Below the pieces are notes generated by a model, which had not been told where the DNA came from, ran no database searches, and saw only the letters and a program-made list of their open reading frames with translations. From assembly GCA_017440805.1 (NCBI GenBank), contig JAFSGN010000022.1, positions 1 to 60,224 on the forward strand: DNA of 60,224 nt. Direction: 5' to 3'. The position numbers were made by a program, and so were the translations under genes. Positions 40,928 to 51,794 of this stretch are shown here, one piece after another. This stretch comes from Clostridia bacterium (GTDB taxonomy: Bacteria > Bacillota > Clostridia > Oscillospirales > SIG627). Every line of letters begins with the position of its first letter. The first letter of the stretch is position 1.

Positions 40928-41632
40928 ATGACAGACAAACTAAAGAATTTACATAGAAACCACAGACAGAGATTAAAAAACAGGTTTTTAAATCAGGGCC
41001 TTGATGGTTTTGAACCGCATAATATTTTAGAACTTTTGCTGTTCTTTTCTGTACCGCAAGGTGACACAAATGAGTTAGCACACATTCTCTTAAATAAATT
41101 CGGTTCGCTTTCCGGCGTTTTTTCTGCTCCATACAATGAGTTAAAAAAGGTTAAGGGGGTAGGGGACCACACTGCCACAATGCTAAAATTAATGCCCGAA
41201 TTGTTTACAATATACGCCAAAGACCGTGTAAATGAAAGTCATACCAAAAAGTTTTCAGTTGATGATGTTGCAAAGTATCTCTTACCTCTGTTCATTTCGT
41301 GTGATACAGAGGTAGTCCGTGTATTATATTTTGATACTAAAATGAATATGATGAAAGACAGTGTTGCATTTACAGGGGATGTAAATTCTGCCAATTTATC
41401 ATACAAGGATATAGCAAGTACATCTTTGACAAATAACTGGCCAAATGTCATTATTGCCCATAATCATCCGAATGGGAACCCTATGCCGTCAATGGAGGAT
41501 ATTAGAACTACAAATTTACTTCACGATGGTCTTGCTATGTTTAATATCAATCTAATAGAGCATATTGTTATTTCAGGCAGTCGATACAGCAAAGTATTTG
41601 ATATGGTTTCCCGCGACAAAAGCAGGCTATAA
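40928..41632 (+). CDS. radC: RadC-like JAB/MPN-domain protein
   Basis: 234 residues. N-terminal helix-hairpin-helix-like part (LNKFGSLSGVFSAPYNELKKVKGVG) and a C-terminal JAMM metalloprotease-like domain with AHNHPNGNPMPSMEDI (HxH-x-D zinc ligands). Historically called DNA repair protein RadC; the true activity is unsettled. GGAG precedes the ATG. Followed by an AlkD-like gene on the same strand. Confidence 0.9.
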   Translation: MTDKLKNLHRNHRQRLKNRFLNQGLDGFEPHNILELLLFFSVPQGDTNELAHILLNKFGSLSGVFSAPYNELKKVKGVGDHTATMLKLMPELFTIYAKDRVNESHTKKFSVDDVAKYLLPLFISCDTEVVRVLYFDTKMNMMKDSVAFTGDVNSANLSYKDIASTSLTNNWPNVIIAHNHPNGNPMPSMEDIRTTNLLHDGLAMFNINLIEHIVISGSRYSKVFDMVSRDKSRL

Positions 41633-41693
41633 ATTTTTATTTGTAATTTTTTTGCTCTGTCATTTTCAAAATATATTTTTATGAGGTTATGTG

Positions 41694-42368
41694 ATGGAAC
41701 AAATAACAGTCACTCTTAATACAAAGATAGATGAAGAATATGCTGAATTTCAAAGAAGATTACTTCCGTCGCTCTCAAGAAAAGCCATATTGGGTGTGCG
41801 TACTCCCGTTTTGCGTAAAATTGCAAAAGAACTGAGCCGGGAAGTTTGTGAAGAATTTTTAGCGGAACTTCCACACGAATATTTTGAAGAAAACCAATTG
41901 CACGGATTTATAATTTCTGATATAAAAGATTTTAAAAATTGCATTGAAGAAACAGAAAGATTTTTGCCACATATTGATAATTGGGCAACCTGTGATCAAT
42001 TTTCACCAAAAATATTTAAAAATAACAAAACGGTTTTAATTCCGTATATAATAAAATGGTTATCGTCAGAACATGTATACACCGTTCGTTTTGCCGTTGG
42101 ATTATTGATGAAACATTTTCTCGGTGATGATTTTCAACATAAATATTTAGAATATATTACAAAAATAAAAAGCGATGAATACTACATCAATATGGAAATA
42201 TCATGGTATCTGGCAACTGCACTGGCAAAACAATGGAGTGCGACAATCCCATACATAGAAGAAAAGAAATTAGACCGATGGGTTCATAATAAAACTATTC
42301 AAAAAGCAAAAGAAAGCAACAGAATTACTCTGTCTCAAAAAGAGTACTTGAATAAGTTAAAAATATAA
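41694..42368 (+). CDS. DNA alkylation repair (AlkD-like) protein
   Basis: 224 residues from ATG 41694 (GAGG 7 nt upstream). All-helical HEAT-like repeats: GVRTPVLRKIAKELSREV, HIDNWATCDQFSPKIFK (conserved Trp-Ala-x-x-Asp), VRFAVGLLMKHFL and SWYLATALAKQW. AlkD-type glycosylases excise alkylated bases. The WATCD motif is diagnostic of the clan. Confidence 0.85.
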   Translation: MEQITVTLNTKIDEEYAEFQRRLLPSLSRKAILGVRTPVLRKIAKELSREVCEEFLAELPHEYFEENQLHGFIISDIKDFKNCIEETERFLPHIDNWATCDQFSPKIFKNNKTVLIPYIIKWLSSEHVYTVRFAVGLLMKHFLGDDFQHKYLEYITKIKSDEYYINMEISWYLATALAKQWSATIPYIEEKKLDRWVHNKTIQKAKESNRITLSQKEYLNKLKI

Positions 42369-42423
42369 ATCAAATAATTACATTGTCGGAAAATACAATT
42401 TTATTCTATTCCAAGGAGAGCGA

Positions 42424-44922
42424 ATGAAAAAATTTTTAATTTCTGGTATGAATTGTGCAGCATGCAGTTCAAAAGTCGAAAACGCCGTTTCAAAAGTCAG
42501 TGGTGTTTCAACATGCAGTGTAAGTCTTTTGACAAATTCCATGAATGTTGAGGGTACGGCTTCCGACGAGGAAATAATCGGTGCTGTCATAAAAGCAGGA
42601 TATGGTGCAACATCCGATAACTTTGAAAATGCAACTGTATCCAAAAATTCAGGATTGGATAGTCCTGAATTTTCAAAATTAAAAAAAAGATGCCTTTTTT
42701 CTTTTATTATCTTGTTCTTTCTTATGTATATTTCAATGGGACATATGTTTGGGGTTAATTTACCAGACTTTGTTGATAATAATTTTATTGCTTTGGCAAT
42801 TACTCAAATGTTATTGTCTTTGATAATAGTCTTAATCAATAGTAATTTTTTTATCAGTGGTTTCAGAAGTCTGATGCATCTCTCGCCCAATATGGACACA
42901 TTGGTTGCCTTAGGTTCATCTGCATCGTTTATTTACAGTGTTTCCGTTTTGTTTATTATGAGTGACAAACTTACAAAAGGCAACTATGATTCAGTTATGG
43001 CTTTATATCACGGACTTTACTTTGAATCAGCGGCAATGATATTGACATTAATTACAGTCGGAAAACTGTTAGAAGCAAAAACAAAAGGAAAAACCACAAA
43101 CGCTCTTAAAAGTCTGGTAAAAATTGCTCCAAAAAACGCAACAATTCTTATAAATGGTATTGAAACAGAAATTTCTGCTTCTCAAATAAAAAAAGGAGAT
43201 ATTTTTGTTGTTAAGCCCGGTGAAAGTATTCCTGCCGACGGGATTGTTACAGACGGATATTGTGCTGTAAATGAGTCATCGCTCACAGGCGAAAGTATAC
43301 CTCAGGATAAGGCAAAAGGGGACAATGTTTCGTCCGGAACAATTAACCTCAGCGGATATATCACATGCGAAGCAACAAAAGTAGGGGAAGACACATTACT
43401 CTCTCAAATAATAAAAACAATAAGTGACGCAGCATTAACTAAAGCCCCAATTGCAAAAATTGCGGACAAAGTCTCGGGTATATTTGTTCCGGTTGTAATA
43501 GGAATTTCAGTTGTAACATTTTTTGTATGGTTATTGATAGGCAAATCTATTGATTTTTCTCTCACAAGAGCGGTTTCGGTTTTGGTAATAAGTTGTCCTT
43601 GTGCTCTTGGACTTGCAACGCCTGTAGCAATTATGGTAGGAAGCGGTATAGGTGCAAAAAACTCAATATTATTTAAAAATGCATCATCTCTTGAGCAAAC
43701 TGGTAGAGCCAATATAATTGTACTTGATAAAACCGGAACAATAACAAAAGGAATACCTGAGGTTACAGATGTATTTCCAATAGGTTCTGTCACCGAAAAC
43801 GAACTGATACAAACCGCATACTCACTGGAAATCAAAAGTGAACATCCAATCGCAAAGGCAATTACAAAATTCGCAGAAAGTAAAAATATCCCCGTCAAGA
43901 ACAGCAGTGATTTTATTTCATATGCCGGAAACGGTTTAACTGCAAAAATTGATGAAGATATAGTTTACGGCGGCAATCTTAATTTTATAAAGCAAAGAGC
44001 CGATATACCGGAAAGTGCAATTTTATATTCACAAGATATTGCCGACCACGGAAAAACACCAATATTTCTTTGTAAAAACAATAAATTCATTGGTATAATC
44101 AGTGTTGCGGATACAGTTAAAGAAGATAGTGCAAAAGCAATAAATGAATTAAAAAACATGGGAAAGCGAATTGTTATGCTCACGGGTGATAACAAAAGAA
44201 CAGCCGAAAGTATAAAAAAACTTGTTGGGGTTGATGAAGTTGTTTCAGAAGTTTTGCCAAATGGTAAAGCAGATGTAATTCAATCATTAAAAGGGCAGGG
44301 AACAGTTATAATGGTTGGAGACGGAATTAACGATGCACCTGCCCTTACCGCCGCTGACATAGGTATTGCGATTGGTGCAGGGACCGATATTGCCATAGAA
44401 TCTGCAGATGTTGTTCTTATGAAAAGCAATTTGTCAGATGTGCCGGCCGCACTCCGTTTAAGTAAAGCGGTTCTTAAAAACATCCGCGAAAATCTTTTTT
44501 GGGCATTTATATATAATGTTATTGGTATACCGCTGGCAGCCGGTGTTTGGATTCCGCTGTTTGGTTACGAACTTAATCCCATGTTCGGTGCAGCGGCGAT
44601 GAGTCTTTCAAGTTTTTGTGTTTTGACTAATTCTTTAAGATTAAATTTTATTAATATTTACAACAATAAAAAAGTCGCAAGGAAAAAGCAAAATAATTTA
44701 TATGAGAGGAAAATTGACATGAAAAGAACAATAAAAATTGAAGGCATGATGTGTCAGCATTGCGAGGCAAGAGTAAAAAAAGCACTTGAATCAGTAGATG
44801 GTATATCGGAAGCAATTCCAAACCATAGTGAAAACAGTGTTGTAATCCACTTTACAAAGGATATTTCCGACAAACTCATAAAGGAAATAATTGAAGAACA
44901 AGGATATAAATTTGTAGATTAA
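42424..44922 (+). CDS. copA: Copper-type P1B ATPase fused to a C-terminal CopZ-like domain
   Basis: 832 residues. N-terminal heavy-metal domain (GMNCAAC, about 1-70), eight-helix core with SSLTGESIP, the metal channel ISCPCALGLATP (about 390), phosphorylation site DKTGTITKG (Asp about 434), SEHPIAKAI and GDGINDAPALTAADI. After the core (about 740) a basic linker runs into a second HMA domain (about 766-832, GMMCQHCEARVKK) that looks like a complete CopZ chaperone. An internal SD and ATG precede it. Exports Cu+ (possibly Ag+). No CsoR or CopY regulator gene adjoins. Confidence 0.92.
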   Translation: MKKFLISGMNCAACSSKVENAVSKVSGVSTCSVSLLTNSMNVEGTASDEEIIGAVIKAGYGATSDNFENATVSKNSGLDSPEFSKLKKRCLFSFIILFFLMYISMGHMFGVNLPDFVDNNFIALAITQMLLSLIIVLINSNFFISGFRSLMHLSPNMDTLVALGSSASFIYSVSVLFIMSDKLTKGNYDSVMALYHGLYFESAAMILTLITVGKLLEAKTKGKTTNALKSLVKIAPKNATILINGIETEISASQIKKGDIFVVKPGESIPADGIVTDGYCAVNESSLTGESIPQDKAKGDNVSSGTINLSGYITCEATKVGEDTLLSQIIKTISDAALTKAPIAKIADKVSGIFVPVVIGISVVTFFVWLLIGKSIDFSLTRAVSVLVISCPCALGLATPVAIMVGSGIGAKNSILFKNASSLEQTGRANIIVLDKTGTITKGIPEVTDVFPIGSVTENELIQTAYSLEIKSEHPIAKAITKFAESKNIPVKNSSDFISYAGNGLTAKIDEDIVYGGNLNFIKQRADIPESAILYSQDIADHGKTPIFLCKNNKFIGIISVADTVKEDSAKAINELKNMGKRIVMLTGDNKRTAESIKKLVGVDEVVSEVLPNGKADVIQSLKGQGTVIMVGDGINDAPALTAADIGIAIGAGTDIAIESADVVLMKSNLSDVPAALRLSKAVLKNIRENLFWAFIYNVIGIPLAAGVWIPLFGYELNPMFGAAAMSLSSFCVLTNSLRLNFINIYNNKKVARKKQNNLYERKIDMKRTIKIEGMMCQHCEARVKKALESVDGISEAIPNHSENSVVIHFTKDISDKLIKEIIEEQGYKFVD
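44704..44721 (+). promoter_or_regulatory. Internal ribosome-binding site and ATG for a stand-alone CopZ
   Basis: GAGAGGA (44704-44710) with 8-nt spacing to ATG 44719, in frame with copA, exactly at the start of the CopZ-like domain. It could give a 67-residue chaperone in addition to the fusion. Confidence 0.5.
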
Positions 44923-44936
44923 AAATAATATAAAAC

Positions 44937-44975
44937 AATCCCCAAGAAAGTTAATGACTTTTCTGGGGATTATTT
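44937..44975. terminator. Bidirectional terminator between copA and ilvH
   Basis: AATCCCCAAGAAAG (44937-44950) pairs with CTTTTCTGGGGATT (44958-44971), followed by ATTTT; the minus strand also ends in a T run. Confidence 0.78.
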
Positions 44976-45021
44976 TAACTATAAGCATTAAATATTAATT
45001 TTTTTGCGATGAATTTTAATT

Positions 45022-45516
45022 TTATTCTTCCATTATATTGTAGCCACGCTCCAGTGCTACAACACCGGTACGGCATGTTTCAACAATTCCAAGCGGTTGC
45101 ATAACATCAATAAAAGCATTTATTTTTGATGGTTCACCTGTAATTTCAACACAAATCGAGTCGTTATTGTAATCAACAATTTTTGCTCTATAAATGTCAG
45201 AAACTGCAACAACTTCATTGCGGTTTTGAGGTGTATTTTTTATTTTAATAAGCATCAATTCCCGTTCAACTGTCGAGTCATTGTCAAGCAGTTTTACTTT
45301 TTTCACATTGTGCAGTTTCTTAAGCTGATTAATAAGTTGTTCTCTTGAATATTCATCGCCCTTAAGTGTAATTGTTATTCGTGAAAAAGCAGGATCATCT
45401 GTTTCTCCCACTGTAAGAGAGTCAATATTAAACCCTCTGCGCATAAACATACTTGTAACTCTTGTAAGTGCTCCGTATTTGTTTTCTATATAAATTGCGA
45501 TAACAAATCTCTTCAT
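45022..45516 (-). CDS. ilvH: Acetolactate synthase small (regulatory) subunit
   Basis: 164 residues: N-terminal ACT domain (IENKYGALTRVTSMFMRRGFNIDSLTVGE) and the C-terminal small-subunit domain (IYRAKIVDYNNDSICVEITG, GIVETCRTGVVALERG). It binds valine and controls acetolactate synthase in branched-chain amino-acid synthesis. The catalytic ilvB is not in the window, so this is a solitary regulatory gene with its own promoter. No T-box leader was seen. Confidence 0.93.
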   Translation of the reverse strand: MKRFVIAIYIENKYGALTRVTSMFMRRGFNIDSLTVGETDDPAFSRITITLKGDEYSREQLINQLKKLHNVKKVKLLDNDSTVERELMLIKIKNTPQNRNEVVAVSDIYRAKIVDYNNDSICVEITGEPSKINAFIDVMQPLGIVETCRTGVVALERGYNIMEE

Positions 45517-45576
45517 ACCGAAAATCCTTCTTGAATAAAATGTATATTAAAAATAAAACTCTGTTGTATCTTCTAA

Positions 45577-45605
45577 ATTGTAACATTCTTTTAGATGTTT
45601 GTCAA
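45577..45605 (-). promoter_or_regulatory. Sigma-A promoter of ilvH
   Basis: Minus strand TTGACA (45605-45600), 17-bp spacer, TACAAT (45582-45577). Confidence 0.75.
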
Positions 45606-45637
45606 TAGTTTGAAAGCAAAAACAGAAACATATAAAG

Positions 45638-45669
45638 AATCAAGCAGTCATTTTACTGACCGCTTGATT
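45638..45669 (-). terminator. Terminator of the pfkA operon
   Basis: AATCAAGC-x-GTCA pairs with TGAC-x-GCTTGATT (one mismatch); read leftward it ends in ATTCTTTAT. Confidence 0.65.
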
Positions 45670-45678
45670 TAAGAAGAC

Positions 45679-45996
45679 TTATTTACGATAATATAAATAA
45701 TATGCAACCAAAGTGCGCTGAAGTTGTGTCTCAATATCAAATCCGTTAATTATAACACCTGCAAGACTCATAAGGTCCGCACACTCTGTTTTGTTAATGT
45801 CTGAACGAAAAATTGTTTTTCCTTCGCAAAATATTATCATTTCGCTATTTTTAATATTTATATATCCTGATTTCCCAACAACTATTTCTCCATCGGGGAG
45901 TCTTTCAATAACATACTGAAGTTTTCTGTTATCAAGTTTTTTACAAAAGTCCTGATTAGAGGGTTTCTTTTTAAATAATGTACCAAAAATTGACAT
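45679..45996 (-). CDS. Unknown small protein coupled to pfkA
   Basis: 105 residues; ATG starts at the base right after the pfkA stop (TAAATG). Basic N-terminus (FGTLFKKKPS), then beta strands (YVIERLPDGEIVVGKSG) and a C-terminal helical end (TLVAYYLYYRK). No recognised family. Zero spacing to pfkA suggests co-translation and perhaps a functional link to glycolysis. Confidence 0.65.
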   Translation of the reverse strand: MSIFGTLFKKKPSNQDFCKKLDNRKLQYVIERLPDGEIVVGKSGYINIKNSEMIIFCEGKTIFRSDINKTECADLMSLAGVIINGFDIETQLQRTLVAYYLYYRK

Positions 45997-47082
45997 TTAA
46001 ATAGACACTGCTTCGTTTATTTCGTACATCATATCAAAATGAGCGCGTTTTTCAGCACAAATCTTTTCCATTTCTGCAATATCTTGTGCACTTATCGCTG
46101 CTCGTTCTTCAGGTGTCATTTTTCCTTTATACATGCGATCGAGTTCCAACGCAAAATCGATATCCATACTGGTGATTTCATCATGACGCTGACAAACAAC
46201 CAAATTACTCTTTCCTTCATAAAGCAAGTCAACTGCTTTTTTTGCCATCATTGTGGAAATTGCACGGTCACGATAGGTAGGAACACCGCCTCTTTGCACA
46301 TGAGCAAGACGGGCAAATTTTGTTTCGATGAATGAGCCGACATCTTTGGTTCTTTTTTCAATAGTTTTTGCAAGACTTTCAGCAAATCCGTTGGGCATAT
46401 TTTCTGAAACAAGAATAATGAAATTACGCTTTCCGTTATTTTTGCTGTTAAGCATTTTTTCAATAAGCTTATCTTCATCAAAGGGTTTTTCAGCAAGAAC
46501 TACTGCTGTTGCACCTACAGCCATACCTGCATAAAGCGCCAAATAACCGGCACCTCTTCCCATAATTTCAACAACATTACATCTTGCATGGCTTTCGCAA
46601 GTGTCACGCAAACGGTCAACCATATCAATAACCGTATTAAGCGCAGTATCAAAACCGATGGAATAGTCTGTGCTCGTAATATCGTTATCAATTGTAGCAG
46701 GAATACCGATACAGGGGATACCGAGTTTTGTAAGGTCTCGTGCACCTCTGAAAGTGCCATCGCCGCCAACGCAAATAATGCCGTCTATTTTGTTATCAAT
46801 GCATGTTTGCGCCGCTTTTTGCTGACCTTCAAGATATTTGAATTCGTCACATCTGTCGGAATAAAGTTTTGTACCGCCTCTGTTTAAAATGTTGGAAACA
46901 TCGCACACATTGAGCAATTTCAATTCGTTGTCGATAAGGCCTTTATAACCCATAAATATTCCCATAACTTCAGAGCCGTTTTCAAGTGCAGCGCGAGTTA
47001 CGGCACGGACAGCGGGGTTCATGCCCGAAGCATCTCCTCCGGAAGTTAATACACCGATTCTTCTGAATTTCTTTTCAGACAT
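45997..47082 (-). CDS. pfkA: ATP-dependent 6-phosphofructokinase
   Basis: 361 residues. Phosphorylates fructose 6-phosphate to the 1,6-bisphosphate. GVLTSGGDASGMNPAVRA at the nucleotide site, GGDGTFRGA (Gly at the position that is Asp in PPi-dependent enzymes, hence ATP type), PATIDNDITSTDYSIGFDTA with catalytic Asp, and IMGRGAGYLAL. A C-terminal extension of about 40 residues (MTPEERAAISAQDIAEMEK) goes beyond the usual 320. Own promoter and SD AGGAGG. Confidence 0.93.
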   Translation of the reverse strand: MSEKKFRRIGVLTSGGDASGMNPAVRAVTRAALENGSEVMGIFMGYKGLIDNELKLLNVCDVSNILNRGGTKLYSDRCDEFKYLEGQQKAAQTCIDNKIDGIICVGGDGTFRGARDLTKLGIPCIGIPATIDNDITSTDYSIGFDTALNTVIDMVDRLRDTCESHARCNVVEIMGRGAGYLALYAGMAVGATAVVLAEKPFDEDKLIEKMLNSKNNGKRNFIILVSENMPNGFAESLAKTIEKRTKDVGSFIETKFARLAHVQRGGVPTYRDRAISTMMAKKAVDLLYEGKSNLVVCQRHDEITSMDIDFALELDRMYKGKMTPEERAAISAQDIAEMEKICAEKRAHFDMMYEINEAVSI

Positions 47083-47127
47083 AATTTGTCAGTCCTCCTA
47101 AAAAACATCATATTTACACAACATATA

Positions 47128-47156
47128 TAGTATACTACTGCAACGATTAAATGTCA
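47128..47156 (-). promoter_or_regulatory. Sigma-A promoter of pfkA
   Basis: Minus strand TTGACA (47156-47151), 17-bp spacer, TATACT (47133-47128), about 46 bp before the pfkA ATG. The rest of 47157-47345 is AT-rich with nothing recognised. Confidence 0.78.
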
Positions 47157-47345
47157 ATATAATTTGTGAAAAAAATAGCAATAATTGTAATTTAAAATAT
47201 TTTTTGTAAAAAAGTAGTTATAATGCACATTATATTGTTAATCAAAAGTAATGTTTTTAAACTCAGGGATAAAACCATAGAGCAGGAATATGTTACATCT
47301 TGTGTTTAATTGTGTTAATTTAATGTGAATATTAAACAAAAGGAC

Positions 47346-47373
47346 TTGATTTTTTTGTAATTAGTGTTAAAAT
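47346..47373 (+). promoter_or_regulatory. Promoter of groESL
   Basis: TTGATT 47346-47351, 16-bp spacer, TAAAAT 47368-47373, directly upstream of the CIRCE operator. Confidence 0.65.
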
Positions 47374-47383
47374 ATTACAGTAG

Positions 47384-47731
<348 letters not shown>

Positions 47732-47743
47732 TTTTGGAGGTAA

Positions 47744-49387
<1,644 letters not shown>

Positions 49388-49401
49388 TTGATTTTGTTTA
49401 T

Positions 49402-49431
49402 AAAACCGCAATCAAGATTGATTGCGGTTTT
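49402..49431 (+). terminator. Terminator of groESL
   Basis: AAAACCGCAATCA pairs perfectly with TGATTGCGGTTTT around AGAT. Confidence 0.88.
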
Positions 49432-49496
49432 ATTCGTTATAACTATCCTTAAATATTAATTATATGTTGAAAATAATTTAAAACTTGTGTGTCTTC

Positions 49497-49524
49497 TTGA
49501 TTTTTATATAATTTGTAGTATAAT
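49497..49524 (+). promoter_or_regulatory. Promoter of the MATE gene
   Basis: TTGATT 49497-49502, 16-bp spacer, TATAAT 49519-49524. A start well upstream of this promoter is thus excluded for the MATE gene. Confidence 0.65.
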
Positions 49525-49567
49525 AATATTATTACAAAGGAAAGGATTACCTATAGACAATTTAAAA

Positions 49568-50947
49568 ATGGATTTTCAGGATTTACAAACACAAAAACAC
49601 AAAGAAATGACAGAAACTCCAATTCCGCAACTTGTAAAAAAACTGTCAACTCCTACACTGATAACAATGCTCATAACATCTTTTTATAATCTGTGCGACA
49701 CATATTTTGTAGGCAAACTGGGCACGGAACAGTCTGCTGCAATTGGTATTGTTTTTTCAATTATGGCATTGATTCAGGCAATTGGATTCTGTATGGGAAT
49801 GGGCTCGGGAAACTATTCTTCAAGACTACTTGGCGAAAAAAATCCTGACACTGCCGAAAGCGTTGCGTCAATAGGATTTTTCTCATCAATAATCCTTGGC
49901 TTAATTCTCACTGTGTTCGGAGTAATCTATATTGAAGATATTGTTATTTTAATAGGAGCAAGTGAAAATGTTGCCCCATATGCCGTAAGTTACGGAAAAA
50001 TAATCTTATACGGTGCTCCGTATATGGCTGCATCTTTTGTTCTCAATAATCTTCTTCGTTCACAGGGGAACCCTTTTATGGGTATGATTGGTATAGGTGT
50101 CGGGGCAATTTTAAATATAGTTCTTGACCCGATTCTTATTTTCGGTTTTAAATTGGGCATCTCGGGAGCCGCGATTGCAACAATCGCAAGTCAGGCGATT
50201 TCTTTTGTTGTTCTTATCTTTCTTGTTAACGGAAAACATGGTCTTACGAAAGTTTCAATAAAAAAATTCAGGTTTAACATTAAACTTTATATTGAAATCC
50301 TGCGCACAGGATTACCGTCATTTTACCGTCAAGGACTCGCATGTGCTTCAACAATAATTCTCAACATTGTTGCAAGAGAGTTTTCAGATGCGGCTGTTGC
50401 AGCACTTGGTATTGTATCAAGAGTTTTTCATTTTATGTTTTCTATAATGTTGGGAATAGGGCAGGGCTTCCAGCCGATAAGCGGATTTAATTACGGAGCA
50501 AAAATATATAATCGTGTTACGGAAGCCTTCTGGTTCTGTGTAAAGTATACTACAATAATTCTCAGCATTGTCGGTGTTTTTGCTTTTATATTTGCTCCAC
50601 AATTAATAGCAGTTTTCCGCAACGATACTGATGTAATAGCAATTGGTGCGCTATCTCTTCGGATAACATGTGTTGTCTTGCCGTTTATAGGATGGAGCGT
50701 TATGTGTAATATGCTTTTCCAGTCAATCGGGAAAGGTTTGTTCTGTACTATCGTGTCGTTATCTCAGCAAGGATTTTGCCTTATACCTTTGGTATATATT
50801 TTGCCAAAATATTTCAAATTGTTCGGGCTGCAAATAAGCAATCCAATTTCAATTTTTCTGACATTTTTATTATCAATTCCATTAGGAATTATAGTTTTAA
50901 AAGAACTAAGACAACTCGCAAAAGGATGTGAAAATAATGCAAAATAA
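49568..50947 (+). CDS. MATE family efflux transporter
   Basis: About 459 residues from ATG 49568. Twelve membrane segments of the DinF/NorM-type MATE fold, two repeats, with PTLITMLITSFYNLCDTYFVGKLG, GMGSGNYSSRLLG and QGFQPISGFNYGAK. Antiporter for drugs or other cations; substrate unknown. The start is debatable: a strong SD (AAAGGAAAGGA, 49536-49546) lies 6 nt before ATA 49553, whereas ATG 49568 has no SD near it. ATA would add five residues (IDNLK). The next gene overlaps its end by 11 nt. Confidence 0.9.
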   Translation: MDFQDLQTQKHKEMTETPIPQLVKKLSTPTLITMLITSFYNLCDTYFVGKLGTEQSAAIGIVFSIMALIQAIGFCMGMGSGNYSSRLLGEKNPDTAESVASIGFFSSIILGLILTVFGVIYIEDIVILIGASENVAPYAVSYGKIILYGAPYMAASFVLNNLLRSQGNPFMGMIGIGVGAILNIVLDPILIFGFKLGISGAAIATIASQAISFVVLIFLVNGKHGLTKVSIKKFRFNIKLYIEILRTGLPSFYRQGLACASTIILNIVAREFSDAAVAALGIVSRVFHFMFSIMLGIGQGFQPISGFNYGAKIYNRVTEAFWFCVKYTTIILSIVGVFAFIFAPQLIAVFRNDTDVIAIGALSLRITCVVLPFIGWSVMCNMLFQSIGKGLFCTIVSLSQQGFCLIPLVYILPKYFKLFGLQISNPISIFLTFLLSIPLGIIVLKELRQLAKGCENNAK

Positions 50948-51794
50948 GGTTGGTCTTGTTCTTGAAGGCGGAGCAATGCGTGGAATGTTTACAGCCGGCG
51001 TCCTCGATGTCTTAATGGAAAATAATATTAAATTTGATGGTGCAATAGGAGTTTCCGCAGGAGCGGTATTTGGTTGCAATTACAAATCAGAGCAAATCGG
51101 AAGAACAATAAGATATAATTTAAAATTTTGTAATGACTACAGATACTGCAGTCTGAGGTCGCTGATTACAACCGGCAATTTGTTCGGAGAAACATTCTGT
51201 TACGATTCCATTCCAAACCATCTTGATATTTTTAACCAAGAAGTTTACAAAAATAATCCAATGGAATTTTATGTTGTTTGTACAAATGTAAGTAACGGAA
51301 AACCGGTTTATAAAAAATGTGACAACGGAGACCGCAATGATATGGAATGGTTCAGGGCATCTGCGTCAATGCCGGTTTTGTCAAAAATAGTAGAAATAGG
51401 GGAGTACAAATTACTTGATGGTGGCATATCAGACCCTATACCTTTAAAATGGTTTCGAAGCATGGGGTATGATTTCAATGTTGTAATTTTGACTCAACCC
51501 GAAAATTATATAAAAAAATATAATCCGGCAATGCCTCTTATAAAAAAGTTATTCAGTAAATATCCTGAATTTATTGACGCAATGTCAACCAGACACAATT
51601 TATACAACGCTCAAAGAGAATATGTAATGAACGAAAAAGCAAATAATAAAACTGTTGTTATACAACCTCCGTATAAATTAAACATCGGACGCATAGAACA
51701 TGACCCGAACAAATTAAAAGACACATATGAACTCGGCAGAATTACAGCAATAAAATCACTCAAGAGGATAGAAAAATTAATAGGGAGTATATAA
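50937..51794 (+). CDS. Patatin-like phospholipase
   Basis: 285 residues from ATG 50937; GTG 50928 is an alternative. Oxyanion loop LEGGAMRGMF, nucleophile GVSAGA (GxSxG), and the Asp of the catalytic dyad in LLDGGISDPIP. Likely a cytoplasmic lipid acyl hydrolase (RssA/YjjU type). Overlaps the MATE gene, so the pair is probably co-expressed. Confidence 0.88.
   Translation: MQNKVGLVLEGGAMRGMFTAGVLDVLMENNIKFDGAIGVSAGAVFGCNYKSEQIGRTIRYNLKFCNDYRYCSLRSLITTGNLFGETFCYDSIPNHLDIFNQEVYKNNPMEFYVVCTNVSNGKPVYKKCDNGDRNDMEWFRASASMPVLSKIVEIGEYKLLDGGISDPIPLKWFRSMGYDFNVVILTQPENYIKKYNPAMPLIKKLFSKYPEFIDAMSTRHNLYNAQREYVMNEKANNKTVVIQPPYKLNIGRIEHDPNKLKDTYELGRITAIKSLKRIEKLIGSI

Noticed and set aside
45517..45678. 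T-box leader before ilvH
   Set aside because: The promoter lies about 60 bp from the ATG, leaving no room for a T-box; no conserved T-box sequence seen.
45997..47082. PPi-dependent phosphofructokinase
   Set aside because: The GGDGT motif has Gly where PPi enzymes have Asp.
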